64,000 nt of DNA. Source: Hyphomonas polymorpha PS728. GTDB lineage: Bacteria > Pseudomonadota > Alphaproteobacteria > Caulobacterales > Hyphomonadaceae. This document shows, piece after piece, positions 34,770-43,933 of the stretch (the first letter of the stretch is position 1; each line of letters opens with the position of its first letter). The position numbers and the translations under genes are program-made. Where the stretch lies: the NCBI RefSeq assembly GCF_000685315.1, contig NZ_ARYM01000018.1, forward strand, positions 1 through 64,000, written 5' to 3'. Below the pieces are notes generated by a model. The model did no database searches and was not told where the DNA came from. It saw only the letters and a program-made list of their open reading frames with translations.

Positions 34770-35633
34770 TCAGGGAAATATTTTGTCGGACTCTGCGGCC
34801 AGAATCGCGGCGAGGCCCTCCCGGTACGTCGGATAGGCCGGGCGCCAGCCCAGGGCGGCCTTGGCGCGCGTATTGGAGACGCGCTTACACTCGGCATAAA
34901 AACTCGCTGCCATGGGAGATAGGTCTGCGTCCTCAAACGCAATTTCCGGCGGAGGGGCGACGCCAAGCAACTCAGCGGCATAGGTGATGACATCCTGTGG
35001 CGGGGCGGGCAGCTCGTCACAAAGATGAAAAACCCCCGTAACTTCAGGGCAAAGCATCAGCGCCTCCAGGCCTGAAGCGATGTCATCGACATGCACACGG
35101 GAGAACACCTGGCCTTCTTTCACAACGCGGCGGGCGGTGCCATCACGCAGACGGTCGAAGGTAGACCGGCCGGGTCCGTAGATGCCCGGCAGGCGGACAA
35201 GGCGGGCCTTGCCCCCCGTCAGCGCCTGCCATTGTCCTTCAGCTTTCACCCGCGCCGCGCCCCTTGGCGAGGCCGGCGAAACCGGGCTCCACTCGGTCAC
35301 CCAGCCGCCTTTCATGTCCCCATAGACGCCCGTTGTGGACAGGTAGGTGACACTTTCGGACAAATCCAGGCAGGTTGCGGCGGCCAGCGCGGCCGGGCAG
35401 CCCTCCTTGCCGGGCGGCAGGGTGACCAGCCAGTGCGCGCCCGGCGGTATGTCCACCGGCCCCTCCCCCGGCCAGACCTGCGCCGCGATGCCCCGCGCCC
35501 GGAGCGCGGCAGCCTTGGCCTCGCTGCGGACGGTTCCGGCGACCTGCCAGCCTGCTGCCATCAGGCGGCTGGCCAACTGCTGGGCAGAGTAGCCAAGTCC
35601 GAAAACAAACAGCAGAGATGGCTGAGATGTCAT
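34770..35633 (-). CDS. NAD(P)-binding SDR epimerase family protein
   Basis: A 287-residue extended short-chain dehydrogenase of the YeeZ-like NAD(P)-dependent epimerase group. The dinucleotide fingerprint GLGYSA follows the first strand, and VYGDMKGGWVTE contains the catalytic-type Tyr in the sequence TTGVYG. The absence of the normal YxxxK spacing makes its activity uncertain. It is followed downstream by the alpha-2-macroglobulin gene, 87 bases away on the same strand, and is divergent from the TPR gene. No partner pathway is suggested by context. Confidence 0.75.
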   Translation of the reverse strand: MTSQPSLLFVFGLGYSAQQLASRLMAAGWQVAGTVRSEAKAAALRARGIAAQVWPGEGPVDIPPGAHWLVTLPPGKEGCPAALAAATCLDLSESVTYLSTTGVYGDMKGGWVTEWSPVSPASPRGAARVKAEGQWQALTGGKARLVRLPGIYGPGRSTFDRLRDGTARRVVKEGQVFSRVHVDDIASGLEALMLCPEVTGVFHLCDELPAPPQDVITYAAELLGVAPPPEIAFEDADLSPMAASFYAECKRVSNTRAKAALGWRPAYPTYREGLAAILAAESDKIFP

Positions 35634-35696
35634 TTGCCAAGGGTGCTCCGATTGCGCCTAAGAACAATGAGATAGAGGCTTTGGAGTGTCCTGCCC

Positions 35697-36353
35697 ATGT
35701 CGCTGATTGCCATGGCCGCCGGTGCGGCGCTTTTCCTGCAGCAGAATGCCGGCGCCGAGTTTGCCGCTGCTGAAGCCAGACGGCTGGAAGCTTGCGTAGC
35801 CAAGATCGAGCGGACGCCGGAAGAGGCCTATGAGGATGGCCTGGCCTGGACCTTTGAAGGCAACCGCCCCGGCGCGCGCCAGTGTACCGCGCTCGCCCTG
35901 ATTGCCCTTGGCAGCGTGGAAGAAGGCGCCGTGCGGCTGGAAAACCTCTCGATGTCGAGCGATGGCGGCACGATGGAGCAGCGCGCGGTGTATCTTTCAC
36001 AGGCGGGCAATGCCTGGCTGCAGATCGGCGCGGCAGAGGCGGCGGCCGTTTCCTTCTCCGAAGCGCTGAAACTGGCACCAGGCGAGAACGACCTGCTGCT
36101 CGACCGGGCAACGGCCTATATGCTGATCGACAAATGGGATGAGGCGCTGGTGGATCTCAACACCGCCATTGCCAACGAGCCTGGCGACGCGATTGCCCAC
36201 CAGATGCGCGCCGAAGTTCACCTCAACAAGGACGCGCTCGACCTCGCCCTGAAGGATGTTGAAACCTCCATGGCCGCCGACCCGAAGAATATCGACACCC
36301 TGCTGGTGCGGGGACGTGTGCGGGAAGCCATGCGGATCAAGGCGGGGAACTGA
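35697..36353 (+). CDS. Secreted tetratricopeptide-repeat protein
   Basis: A 218-residue TPR protein. A short hydrophobic N-terminus suggests export. Residues about 95-205 contain consecutive TPR-like helix pairs (AGNAWLQIGAAEAAAVSFSEAL, ATAYMLIDKWDEALVDLNTA, RAEVHLNKDALDLALKDVE), which usually form a binding scaffold. The N-terminal part includes two Cys residues that may form a disulfide in the periplasm. It converges on the leucyl aminopeptidase with a large hairpin between. No specific partner can be inferred. Confidence 0.75.
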   Translation: MSLIAMAAGAALFLQQNAGAEFAAAEARRLEACVAKIERTPEEAYEDGLAWTFEGNRPGARQCTALALIALGSVEEGAVRLENLSMSSDGGTMEQRAVYLSQAGNAWLQIGAAEAAAVSFSEALKLAPGENDLLLDRATAYMLIDKWDEALVDLNTAIANEPGDAIAHQMRAEVHLNKDALDLALKDVETSMAADPKNIDTLLVRGRVREAMRIKAGN

Positions 36354-36366
36354 GCCCTCCGCCCCT

Positions 36367-36432
36367 TCCGGTTTCTGCAGAAGTGTGGCCGTCGGCAGTG
36401 ACAAACCGGAGAGGCCGGAAGTTCAACCGGCC
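36367..36432. terminator. Inverted repeats between TPR gene and leucyl aminopeptidase
   Basis: TCCGGTTT (36367-36374) pairs with AAACCGGA (36403-36410), with CTGC/GCAG continuing the stem inside. A second hairpin, GGCCGG (36413-36418) with CCGGCC (36427-36432), follows. They lie between convergent stop codons and probably end both transcripts; no clear T-tract is present. Confidence 0.5.
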
Positions 36433-36450
36433 AACCGGAATGCGGCGGAA

Positions 36451-37821
36451 TCAAACAGCCGGATAGCGTTTTTCCAGCATGGCGAAGACGGCGCGCAGGC
36501 CACAGGCGGCGGCTCCGTCCGGGCGGCCATATTTGGCTTTGCGCCAGGCCCAGATGTCGAAATGGGCCCAGCTTTTGGCCGAAACGAACTGTTTGAGGAA
36601 GACTGCCGCCGTGATTGAGCCGGCCATGCCGGCGCCGCCGGAGTTTACAAGGTCTGCCACCGGGCTTTGCAGATAGGCAAGATAGGGATCCCAGAGCGGC
36701 ATGCGCCAGACCGGATCGCCGGTCTCTTCCGAGGCAGCGAGAATGTCGGCGGCAAGTTGCTCATCATCTGTATAGAGAGGGGCAAGGTCTGGCCCCAGCG
36801 CCACGCGGGCCGCGCCGGTAAGGGTGGCAAAGTCGATCAGCAGGTCGGGCTGGTCCTCGCTGGCGCGGGCGAGCGCATCGGCGAGGACGAGGCGGCCTTC
36901 AGCGTCTGTATTGTCGATCTCGACGGTCAGGCCCTTGCGGCTCTGCAGGATGTCTCCGGGCCGGAAGGCGTCGCCCGCGATGGCGTTCTCGGCGGCTGAC
37001 ACGAAGAGGCGCAGATGGACAGGCAGGCGCGCTTCCATCACCAGCTGGGCCAGCGCGATGGCATGGGCGGCCCCGCCCATATCCTTCTTCATGATGCGCA
37101 TGCCGTCACCGGTCTTGATGTTGAGGCCGCCGGTATCAAACGTGATGCCCTTGCCGCAGAGCGAGACTTTCGGCGCGCCGGGCGTGCCCCATTCCAGCAT
37201 CAGGAAGCGCGGGGCCTTCGCCGCCGCGCGGCCAACAGCATGGACCATGGGATAGTTCTCTTCGATCAAGGCTTCGCCCACCACAGCGGCGACGCGAGCG
37301 CCATGGCGTTCGCCCAGGGCTGTCATGCGGGCGTGTATCTGTTCGGGGCCCATATCGGCGGCCGGCGTGTTCACGAGGTCACGCAGCGCGGCGACGGCGT
37401 CGGCCTCCTGTGACAGGCGGGCGGCGTTTGCGCTGGCCGGGATCAGGAGGCGCGGCGGGGCGGCCTTCTCGGTCTTGTAGCCGTCGAAACGGTACGCCCC
37501 GTCCGCCCAGCCGGCAGCGAGGCTGGCGAAGGGGTAGCCCCCGGCAGAGGCGATTTCATAGTCACCAGCCGGCAGCTTTGCCGACAGAGCGGCGGCGGCA
37601 AGCTGGTCTCGCCCGGCGCCAAGGCCATAGAGAACATGCGCCGTGCGCCCGTCCGGGCCGGGCACAAGCACGGTCTGCCCTGCCCCGCCGGTGAAGCCCT
37701 GCGCCCCGGCAATCGCCCGCGCATTGGGGAACGGATCGTTCTCCAGGGCGCCGAACTGGCCGGCCGTATAGAGCCAGACCTGGACGGGAGCGGTTGCTTC
37801 GGTGGTGAAGGATTTATGCAT
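36451..37821 (-). CDS. Leucyl aminopeptidase family (M17)
   Basis: A cytosolic dizinc aminopeptidase of family M17, 456 residues, that releases N-terminal amino acids from peptides. The C-terminal catalytic domain carries KGITFDTGGLNIK, MKKDMGGAAHAI and the family signature NTDAEGRLVLADAL, which include the metal ligands and catalytic residues. The N-terminal domain is variable, as usual, and slightly short compared with E. coli PepA. It is flanked by convergent and divergent TPR genes and does not belong to an obvious operon. Confidence 0.9.
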   Translation of the reverse strand: MHKSFTTEATAPVQVWLYTAGQFGALENDPFPNARAIAGAQGFTGGAGQTVLVPGPDGRTAHVLYGLGAGRDQLAAAALSAKLPAGDYEIASAGGYPFASLAAGWADGAYRFDGYKTEKAAPPRLLIPASANAARLSQEADAVAALRDLVNTPAADMGPEQIHARMTALGERHGARVAAVVGEALIEENYPMVHAVGRAAAKAPRFLMLEWGTPGAPKVSLCGKGITFDTGGLNIKTGDGMRIMKKDMGGAAHAIALAQLVMEARLPVHLRLFVSAAENAIAGDAFRPGDILQSRKGLTVEIDNTDAEGRLVLADALARASEDQPDLLIDFATLTGAARVALGPDLAPLYTDDEQLAADILAASEETGDPVWRMPLWDPYLAYLQSPVADLVNSGGAGMAGSITAAVFLKQFVSAKSWAHFDIWAWRKAKYGRPDGAAACGLRAVFAMLEKRYPAV

Positions 37822-37941
37822 TTCGGCGCCTTTCCGGGCTTCTCGGTGGTTAATGGCTGGGGCTGCGGCGTTAACCGAAACTTGACCCAGGCGAGGGCAA
37901 TGTCTGCCTGACCTTCAGGGATACATACACGGAGCCTGCTG

Positions 37942-38808
37942 ATGTCCAGTGCCAAAAAACCCCTTCTTGGTTTTGCGCTCGCGCTGACCGCGCTGAGCAG
38001 CGCCTGCGCGTCCACCGGGATGACCAAGGAAGAGAAGGCGCTGGCCGAGGCGATGGAGGCCGCGCTGGCCCCGGCCTCGCAGGAGGAACGCGAGGCAGCC
38101 AACCGGGCCGATCCCCTCACCCGCGCGAACTTCTGGGGCAAGGAATACCAGAAAGACCCGCAGAACGTCGAAAATGCCCTTCAGTTTGCCGTCGCCCTGC
38201 GCGCCATGGGCAGCCAGGAGCGGGCAAAGGATGTGGTTAACAAGACGCTGATCCTCCATCCCGGCAATGCTGACCTGATGATGGTGAACGGGCGCATCCT
38301 GATGTCAGAGGGCAATTATGAAGCCGCCCGGGCGAGCTTTGAGCAGGTGACGCGCGCCGCGCCCGACCGGGCCGATGGCTGGGCGGCGCTGGGCACGGCG
38401 TTTGACCAGCTGGAAATGCACCGGCAGGCGCAGATGAACTACCAGCGCGCCCTGACCCTTGAGCCCGACCGGGTGACGACCCTGACCAATTACGGGCTTT
38501 CGCTACTGCTGTCAGGCGATCTGGCAGGCGCAGAAGCGCAGCTGCGCGCGGCGGCCGCCCAGCCGGGCGCGGGCAGCCGGGTGACGGAAAACCTGGCCCT
38601 CGTGATTGGCCTGCAGGGGCGGTTTGACGAGATGAAGGAAGTCAGCGCGCAGAACGCCCCGGACAAGGTGGCCGAGCAGAATGCCGCCCTGCTGCGCGGG
38701 CTGGTGCAGCCGGCACGCACCTATGACGCGCTGATCGGCGGGGGCAACACGTCCACCTCCACGGCACCGGGCACGAAGCGCCAGCTGCGCGGTACGCTGA
38801 ACCAGTAA
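37942..38808 (+). CDS. tadD: TadD-like TPR lipoprotein
   Basis: A 288-residue TPR protein with a probable lipoprotein signal (Cys22, slightly atypical lipobox SSAC). The mature part holds about four to five TPR units between residues 60 and 220 (for example ARASFEQVTRAAPDRADGWAALG), and a low-complexity tail. This is the architecture of TadD, the outer-membrane pilotin-like factor of Tad pilus machines. It lies about 1.5 kb from tadC, separated by an aldehyde dehydrogenase on the other strand, which supports the assignment. Other secretion-associated TPR proteins look similar, so the symbol is tentative. Confidence 0.65.
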   Translation: MSSAKKPLLGFALALTALSSACASTGMTKEEKALAEAMEAALAPASQEEREAANRADPLTRANFWGKEYQKDPQNVENALQFAVALRAMGSQERAKDVVNKTLILHPGNADLMMVNGRILMSEGNYEAARASFEQVTRAAPDRADGWAALGTAFDQLEMHRQAQMNYQRALTLEPDRVTTLTNYGLSLLLSGDLAGAEAQLRAAAAQPGAGSRVTENLALVIGLQGRFDEMKEVSAQNAPDKVAEQNAALLRGLVQPARTYDALIGGGNTSTSTAPGTKRQLRGTLNQ

Positions 38809-38820
38809 TCTGCCTGCGGA

Positions 38821-40323
38821 TTAGTCTGGCAGGTCAAAGCGGATGCCCTGCGCCAGCGGCAGGGCACGGGAATAGTTGATGGTATTGGTGGCGCGCCGCA
38901 TATAGCCCTTCCAGGCATCCGAGCCGGATTCGCGCCCGCCGCCGGTTTCCTTCTCACCGCCGAACGCCCCGCCGATCTCAGCGCCGGATGTGCCGATATT
39001 CACATTGGCAATGCCGCAGTCAGAGCCTGCCGCCGAGAGGAAAGTTTCGGCTTCGCGCAGGTCTGTGGTGAAGATGGCCGAGGAGAGACCCGCGCTGGCA
39101 GCATTATTGAGTGCGATGGCTTCGGCAAGATCCGTATAGGGCAGAACATAGAGGATCGGCGCGAAGGTTTCGCGCAGCATGGGCCCCGCCTGACAGGGCA
39201 TTTCCACGAGGGCCGGCCGGACATAGACGCCGGGACCAGGAAGACGCTCGCCGCCCATGACAATGGCGCCGAGGGCGCGGGCTTCTTCGAGCGCCGTCTG
39301 CATGGCTTTAGCTGCGGCCTCATCGATCAGCGGGCCAAGCAGCACCCCTTCCCCTCGCGGATCGCCTACCTTTGCCGAGGCAAAGGCAGTCTGCAGGCGC
39401 GCCATCAGCACCTCCTTTGCAGCATGATGCACGAAGAGGCGGCGCATGGTGGTGCAGCGCTGGCCGGCAGTTCCGAGGGCGGAGAAGGCAATCGCGCGAA
39501 CCGCAAGGTCCATATCCGCAGACGGACAAACGATGCCAGCATTGTTGCCGCCCAGTTCCAGGATCGCCTTGCCGAAACGGGCGGCGACGATGGGCGCCAC
39601 GGCGCGGCCCATGCGGGTGGATCCGGTGGCCGAGAGGACGGCCACGCGTTCGTCCGCAGCCAGACGGGCGCCGGTCTCCGCGCCGCCGATGAGGCAGGCG
39701 AGGAGGCCATTGGGCACGCCGCCGAACTTCTTTGCGGCGCGGGCGGCCACGGCGCTGACGGCGAGCGCGGTGAGCGGAGTTTTCTCCGATGGCTTCCAGA
39801 TCACGGGATTGCCGCAGACAAGGGCGAGCGCAGCGTTCCAGGCCCAAACGGCAACGGGGAAGTTGAAGGCAGTGATGATGGCGGTGATGCCGGCGGGATG
39901 CCAGGTTTCCATCATCCGGTGCCCTGGGCGTTCCGACGCGATGGTGAGACCATGCAGCTGACGGGAGAGCCCGGTGGCGAAATCGCAGATGTCTATCATC
40001 TCCTGCACTTCGCCGGCCGCCTCGGCAGGGATCTTGCCCGCCTCCAGCGTGACGAGCGCAGCCAGGTCATCCTTGGCGGCGCGCAGCTCCTCCCCTAACA
40101 GGCGAACAAGTTCCCCTCGCCGGGGGGCTGGCACGTCACGCCATGCGACAAAGGCATCTGCCGCTGCGCTGACAGCGGACTCATGGTCCCGGCTTGTAGC
40201 GGCGGGAAGATATCCGAGCACGGAGCCATCAAGCGGCGAGCGGCAGGAAAGGCCGCCCTTGGCGGCGGGCATGGGAACGCCAAGGCGAGCGAGGCTGGCG
40301 GCAGCAAGGTCAACTGGGGTCAT
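38821..40323 (-). CDS. amaB: Aldehyde dehydrogenase, ALDH7 / aminoadipate-semialdehyde type
   Basis: A 500-residue NAD-dependent aldehyde dehydrogenase. The catalytic residues are Glu256 (LELGGNNAGI) and Cys290 (GTAGQRCTT), and the GQRCTTMRRL sequence is the hallmark of ALDH7, the family oxidising alpha-aminoadipate semialdehyde / piperideine-6-carboxylate in lysine catabolism. It starts 39 bases after tadC on the same strand and might be read through from the pilus operon, though there is no functional link. A different aldehyde (for example betaine aldehyde) cannot be excluded. Confidence 0.82.
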   Translation of the reverse strand: MTPVDLAAASLARLGVPMPAAKGGLSCRSPLDGSVLGYLPAATSRDHESAVSAAADAFVAWRDVPAPRRGELVRLLGEELRAAKDDLAALVTLEAGKIPAEAAGEVQEMIDICDFATGLSRQLHGLTIASERPGHRMMETWHPAGITAIITAFNFPVAVWAWNAALALVCGNPVIWKPSEKTPLTALAVSAVAARAAKKFGGVPNGLLACLIGGAETGARLAADERVAVLSATGSTRMGRAVAPIVAARFGKAILELGGNNAGIVCPSADMDLAVRAIAFSALGTAGQRCTTMRRLFVHHAAKEVLMARLQTAFASAKVGDPRGEGVLLGPLIDEAAAKAMQTALEEARALGAIVMGGERLPGPGVYVRPALVEMPCQAGPMLRETFAPILYVLPYTDLAEAIALNNAASAGLSSAIFTTDLREAETFLSAAGSDCGIANVNIGTSGAEIGGAFGGEKETGGGRESGSDAWKGYMRRATNTINYSRALPLAQGIRFDLPD

Positions 40324-40362
40324 GCCAGCGGTCTAGCCGCCCGGCGCGGCGGGGGAAAGCCC

Positions 40363-41382
40363 TCAGGCCATATCGCGGGAAGGCGCAACCTGGGTAACCT
40401 GCGGGGCGACCTCGTTTTCCTTCTGCATCGCATTGTACTTGATGTAGGCCGGGCCAAGCACGACCAGGAACAGCACGGGCAGGAAGAAGAGGATCATCGG
40501 CACGGTCAGCTTTGCGGGAAGCGCGGCGGCTTTCTTCTCGGCTTCCGACATCCGCATTTCGCGGTTTTCCTTGGCCATCAGGCGCAGCGCGTCGCCGAGC
40601 GGCGTACCATACCGCTCCGCCTGACCCAGCGCCATACAGACGGCCTTGACGCCTTCATGCCCTGTGCGCAGGGCAAGGTTTTCATAGGCTTGGCGGCGGT
40701 CTGGCAGATAGGAAAGCTCAGCCACCGTGATGCCGAATTCTTCGGCAAGCTCGGGAGAGGCCGAGCCGATCTCCTGACTGACCTTGTTGAAGCCCATCTC
40801 GATCGACATGCCGGCCTCGACGCAGATCAGCAGCATGTCGAGCGCGTCTGGAAAGGCGCGCATGATCGACTTCTGCCGTTTCTGGGCAAGGTTTGAGATA
40901 TAGAGGTTTGGCGCATAGAAGCCGGCGGCGGCACCGAAGATGACCGAGCCATATTTCATGAACTGGCTGAGGCCGAAGTCATTGACGAAGAAGATGTAGA
41001 AGAATGTCAGCCCTGCACCGGCGAAGGGCATGGCCATCCGCGCGAAATAGAAGGCCGAGATCGGCCCCGGGCCGCGCAGGCCGGCCTGGTTCATCAGTTT
41101 GACAACGTTGGGATCTTCCAGCGCTTGGGCAAGGTTGAGCTTGGAGGAAATCGACCCGACAACGCTGTCGTCCTTGCGGCGCAGACCTTTTTTCTCCAGC
41201 GCCGCGCGGCTCTGCTTACGGAGTTTTTCGCGCTGGCTGGCCACGGCCTTTAGGCGGGTTTCCAGTTTGTTGCCCTGCAGATAGGGCAGGAAAATCGTCA
41301 CGAACGTGCCGAACACGGCCGCCGCCACCAGCCATGCGGCCAGCGTCTGGGGTTTGGTGAAGGAGAGCAGAAACTCATACAT
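40363..41382 (-). CDS. tadC: Tad pilus inner-membrane platform protein TadC
   Basis: A 339-residue membrane protein with a type II secretion F domain in the C-terminal half (AFPDALDMLLICVEAGMSIEMGFNKV), flanked by three to four hydrophobic helices. With TadB it forms the platform on which the CpaF ATPase turns to assemble the Flp pilus. It follows tadB by 13 bases and is the last gene of the Tad operon before an unrelated dehydrogenase. Confidence 0.9.
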   Translation of the reverse strand: MYEFLLSFTKPQTLAAWLVAAAVFGTFVTIFLPYLQGNKLETRLKAVASQREKLRKQSRAALEKKGLRRKDDSVVGSISSKLNLAQALEDPNVVKLMNQAGLRGPGPISAFYFARMAMPFAGAGLTFFYIFFVNDFGLSQFMKYGSVIFGAAAGFYAPNLYISNLAQKRQKSIMRAFPDALDMLLICVEAGMSIEMGFNKVSQEIGSASPELAEEFGITVAELSYLPDRRQAYENLALRTGHEGVKAVCMALGQAERYGTPLGDALRLMAKENREMRMSEAEKKAAALPAKLTVPMILFFLPVLFLVVLGPAYIKYNAMQKENEVAPQVTQVAPSRDMA

Positions 41383-41395
41383 CCCGCGCCGCGCC

Positions 41396-42427
41396 TCACA
41401 TGTCGAAGTTGATCATGTTGCGCATGACCGTGATGCCCGTGCCCATCATGCCGGCAGCCATCACGAGGATGACGTGCCCTGTCTCTGTACGGAAGAGTTC
41501 CATGATGTAATCGGGTGTGGTGAGGAAGACCATCAGGCCCACCGCGAAAGGAAGGCAGCCGATGATCATCGCGGAGGCCTTGGCCTCCGAGGAGAGCGCC
41601 TTCACCTTCTCGCGCATCATCTTGCGGGAGCGGATGACAGAGGAGAGGTTGTGCAAGGCTTCGGAGAGGTTACCGCCCGCCTTCGACTGGATCATCAGCA
41701 CGATGGCGAAAAAGTTGATCTCCTGCAGCGGCATGCGCTTGTAAAGCGCAGCCAGCGAACGGTCGAGACCCGCGCCCATGGCGAGGTTGTCAGCGAAGGT
41801 CATGAACTCCTTGCGCAGCGGCTCGGGGCTTTCCTTTGCAATGACGCGGATACATTCGTTCAGCGGCAGACCGGACCGCACGCCGCGCACAATGATGTCC
41901 AGCGCGTCGGCGAACTGGTTCACCATCTTGGTATGGCGCCCTTTGATGAGGAAGTTCAGGATGAACTGCGGAACGCCCAGCGTGCCGCCGAAGAAGGCCG
42001 CCGCCACCAGAACGGGCCGGCTTTTCAGGGAAATGCCGTTGATAACCAGACCATCGGCGCCGGAAATATAGACAACCCCGGCACAGACCAGCCCGCACAC
42101 AGCCGAAAGCAACCAGAACATCGGCACGGGTATCTCAAGACCCGCCTGGGTGAGCTTGGACCCGATATTCCGCATGGGATCATTCCGGCGGCGCTCTTTG
42201 TCCTGCTTGCGCAGCCCTTCGAGCATCTCCTGCGTTTTTGCCCGGCGGCGGGCGTTTTCGTCAGCAACCTTGCCGCCCTTGACCTGCCCCCCTCCCCGAC
42301 CAGCGCTAATCGCCCTGGCACGCTTGCGGGCCGCGTCGTCATTGTTGCCGGTAAGCACAAGGCCCAGGCCGACAATCGCCAGGAAGGCGAGCGCCGCGAC
42401 AATGTAGGGAACCATTGAACCAGCCAT
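41396..42427 (-). CDS. tadB: Tad pilus inner-membrane platform protein TadB
   Basis: A 343-residue paralogue of TadC with an N-terminal helix, a basic cytoplasmic stretch and a type II secretion F domain (FADALDIIVRGVRSGLPLNECIRVIA) between transmembrane helices. Its ATG overlaps the cpaF stop by one base (TGATG), so the two are translated in a coupled manner. It acts with TadC as the inner-membrane platform of the pilus machine. Confidence 0.92.
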   Translation of the reverse strand: MAGSMVPYIVAALAFLAIVGLGLVLTGNNDDAARKRARAISAGRGGGQVKGGKVADENARRRAKTQEMLEGLRKQDKERRRNDPMRNIGSKLTQAGLEIPVPMFWLLSAVCGLVCAGVVYISGADGLVINGISLKSRPVLVAAAFFGGTLGVPQFILNFLIKGRHTKMVNQFADALDIIVRGVRSGLPLNECIRVIAKESPEPLRKEFMTFADNLAMGAGLDRSLAALYKRMPLQEINFFAIVLMIQSKAGGNLSEALHNLSSVIRSRKMMREKVKALSSEAKASAMIIGCLPFAVGLMVFLTTPDYIMELFRTETGHVILVMAAGMMGTGITVMRNMINFDM

Positions 42428-43908
42428 CAGCCGCCATTGACCTCATCAAGAGCAGCGGCGAGTTCGCGCTCAAGGTTATAGTAGGAGGCCCGCTCCCAGA
42501 AGCGCGGCCGGCCGATGCCCATGCCCCTGTGGCGGCCAGTGATCTTGCCGTTCTCGTCTTCGCCGTCGATCTCGTATTTGAGGATATCCTGAAGAACGAT
42601 CGTGTCGCCCTCAAGCCCAAGCACCTCGGTGATACACATGATGCGGCGGGAGCCATCGCGCAGACGCGACGCCTGAACGACCACGTCAATCGATCCGACA
42701 ATCATCTCACGGATGGTTTTTGCCGGCAGGGAGAAACCGCCCATGGTGATCATGGATTCCACACGGCTGAGCGCTTCGCGCGGGCTGTTGGCGTGCAGCG
42801 TACCCATCGAGCCGTCATGGCCGGTGTTCATGGCCTGCAGAAGGTCGAACGCTTCAGGACCGCGCACCTCGCCCACGATGATCCGTTCGGGACGCATACG
42901 CAGACAGTTCTTTACGAGTTCGCGCATGGTGACTTCGCCCGAACCCTCGATGTTCGGTGGGCGGGTTTCGAGGCGCACCACATGGGGCTGCTGCAGCTGA
43001 AGTTCGGCGGAGTCTTCACAGGTGATGACGCGCTCCCCCGGCTCGATGAAGCCGGTAAGACAGTTGAGCAGCGTCGTCTTGCCTGAGCCCGTACCGCCCG
43101 ATATCAGAACATTGCAGCGGCTATGTCCGATTATGCGCAGGATCTCAGCGCCAGCTTCGCTGATCGATCCGAAGCGGACCAGATCGTCAAGCTTCAGCTT
43201 GTCCTTCTTGAACTTACGAATGGTGAGCGTGGGGCCGTCAATGGCGAGCGGCGGGGCAATCACGTTGACGCGGGATCCGTCGAGCAGGCGCGCGTCGCAG
43301 ATCGGTGAGCTTTCATCCACGCGCCGACCAACCTGGCTGACGATCCGCTGGCAGATGTTCATCAGCTGGGCATTGTCGCGGAAACGGATATTGGTCCGTT
43401 CGATCTTGCCGTTGACCTCGATATAGGTTGTGTCGGCGCCGTTGACCATGATATCGGCAATGTCATCCCGCGCCAGCAGCGGCTCAAGCGGGCCATAGCC
43501 AAGCACATCGTTACAGATATCGTCGAGCAGGTATTCCTGCTCGGAGATCGACATCACGACATTCTTGATACTGATGATCTCGACGACAATGTCGCGGATT
43601 TCCTCACGCGCGCTCTCGGTGTCCAGCTGGGCGAGCTGGGAGAGGTCAATCGTGTCGATCAGGGCGTTGAAGATGGTGGTCTTGGTCGCGTAATACTGAT
43701 CGGAATGCTGATTGACCTTGCGGACGGGCTCGGGCTTCACCTCCGGGGTCTTGAGCTTTGCTGCCGCAACAGGTGCAGGCTCGGGCGCGCGCGGCTTGAC
43801 CGGCGCAGCCGGCGCGGCTGGCGCTGGGGCAGCCGGCTTCGGCGCCGCCGCAGGCGCCGGTGACGGCAGCGTTGCGGAAGATGTAACCGAGCGTTTGCCA
43901 AAAGCCAT
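42427..43908 (-). CDS. cpaF: Tad pilus ATPase CpaF/TadA
   Basis: A 493-residue hexameric ATPase of the secretion ATPase superfamily that powers both extension and retraction of Tad pili. The Walker A motif is [11 protein letters not shown], followed by the acidic Walker B-like region ([34 protein letters not shown]). The N-terminal 60 residues are Ala/Pro-rich and probably disordered. The gene sits between cpaE and tadB in the minus-strand pilus operon. Confidence 0.95.
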   Translation of the reverse strand: MAFGKRSVTSSATLPSPAPAAAPKPAAPAPAAPAAPVKPRAPEPAPVAAAKLKTPEVKPEPVRKVNQHSDQYYATKTTIFNALIDTIDLSQLAQLDTESAREEIRDIVVEIISIKNVVMSISEQEYLLDDICNDVLGYGPLEPLLARDDIADIMVNGADTTYIEVNGKIERTNIRFRDNAQLMNICQRIVSQVGRRVDESSPICDARLLDGSRVNVIAPPLAIDGPTLTIRKFKKDKLKLDDLVRFGSISEAGAEILRIIGHSRCNVLISGGTGSGKTTLLNCLTGFIEPGERVITCEDSAELQLQQPHVVRLETRPPNIEGSGEVTMRELVKNCLRMRPERIIVGEVRGPEAFDLLQAMNTGHDGSMGTLHANSPREALSRVESMITMGGFSLPAKTIREMIVGSIDVVVQASRLRDGSRRIMCITEVLGLEGDTIVLQDILKYEIDGEDENGKITGRHRGMGIGRPRFWERASYYNLERELAAALDEVNGG

Positions 43909-43933
43909 GATCTATCCCGTTTTCTTGAACGCT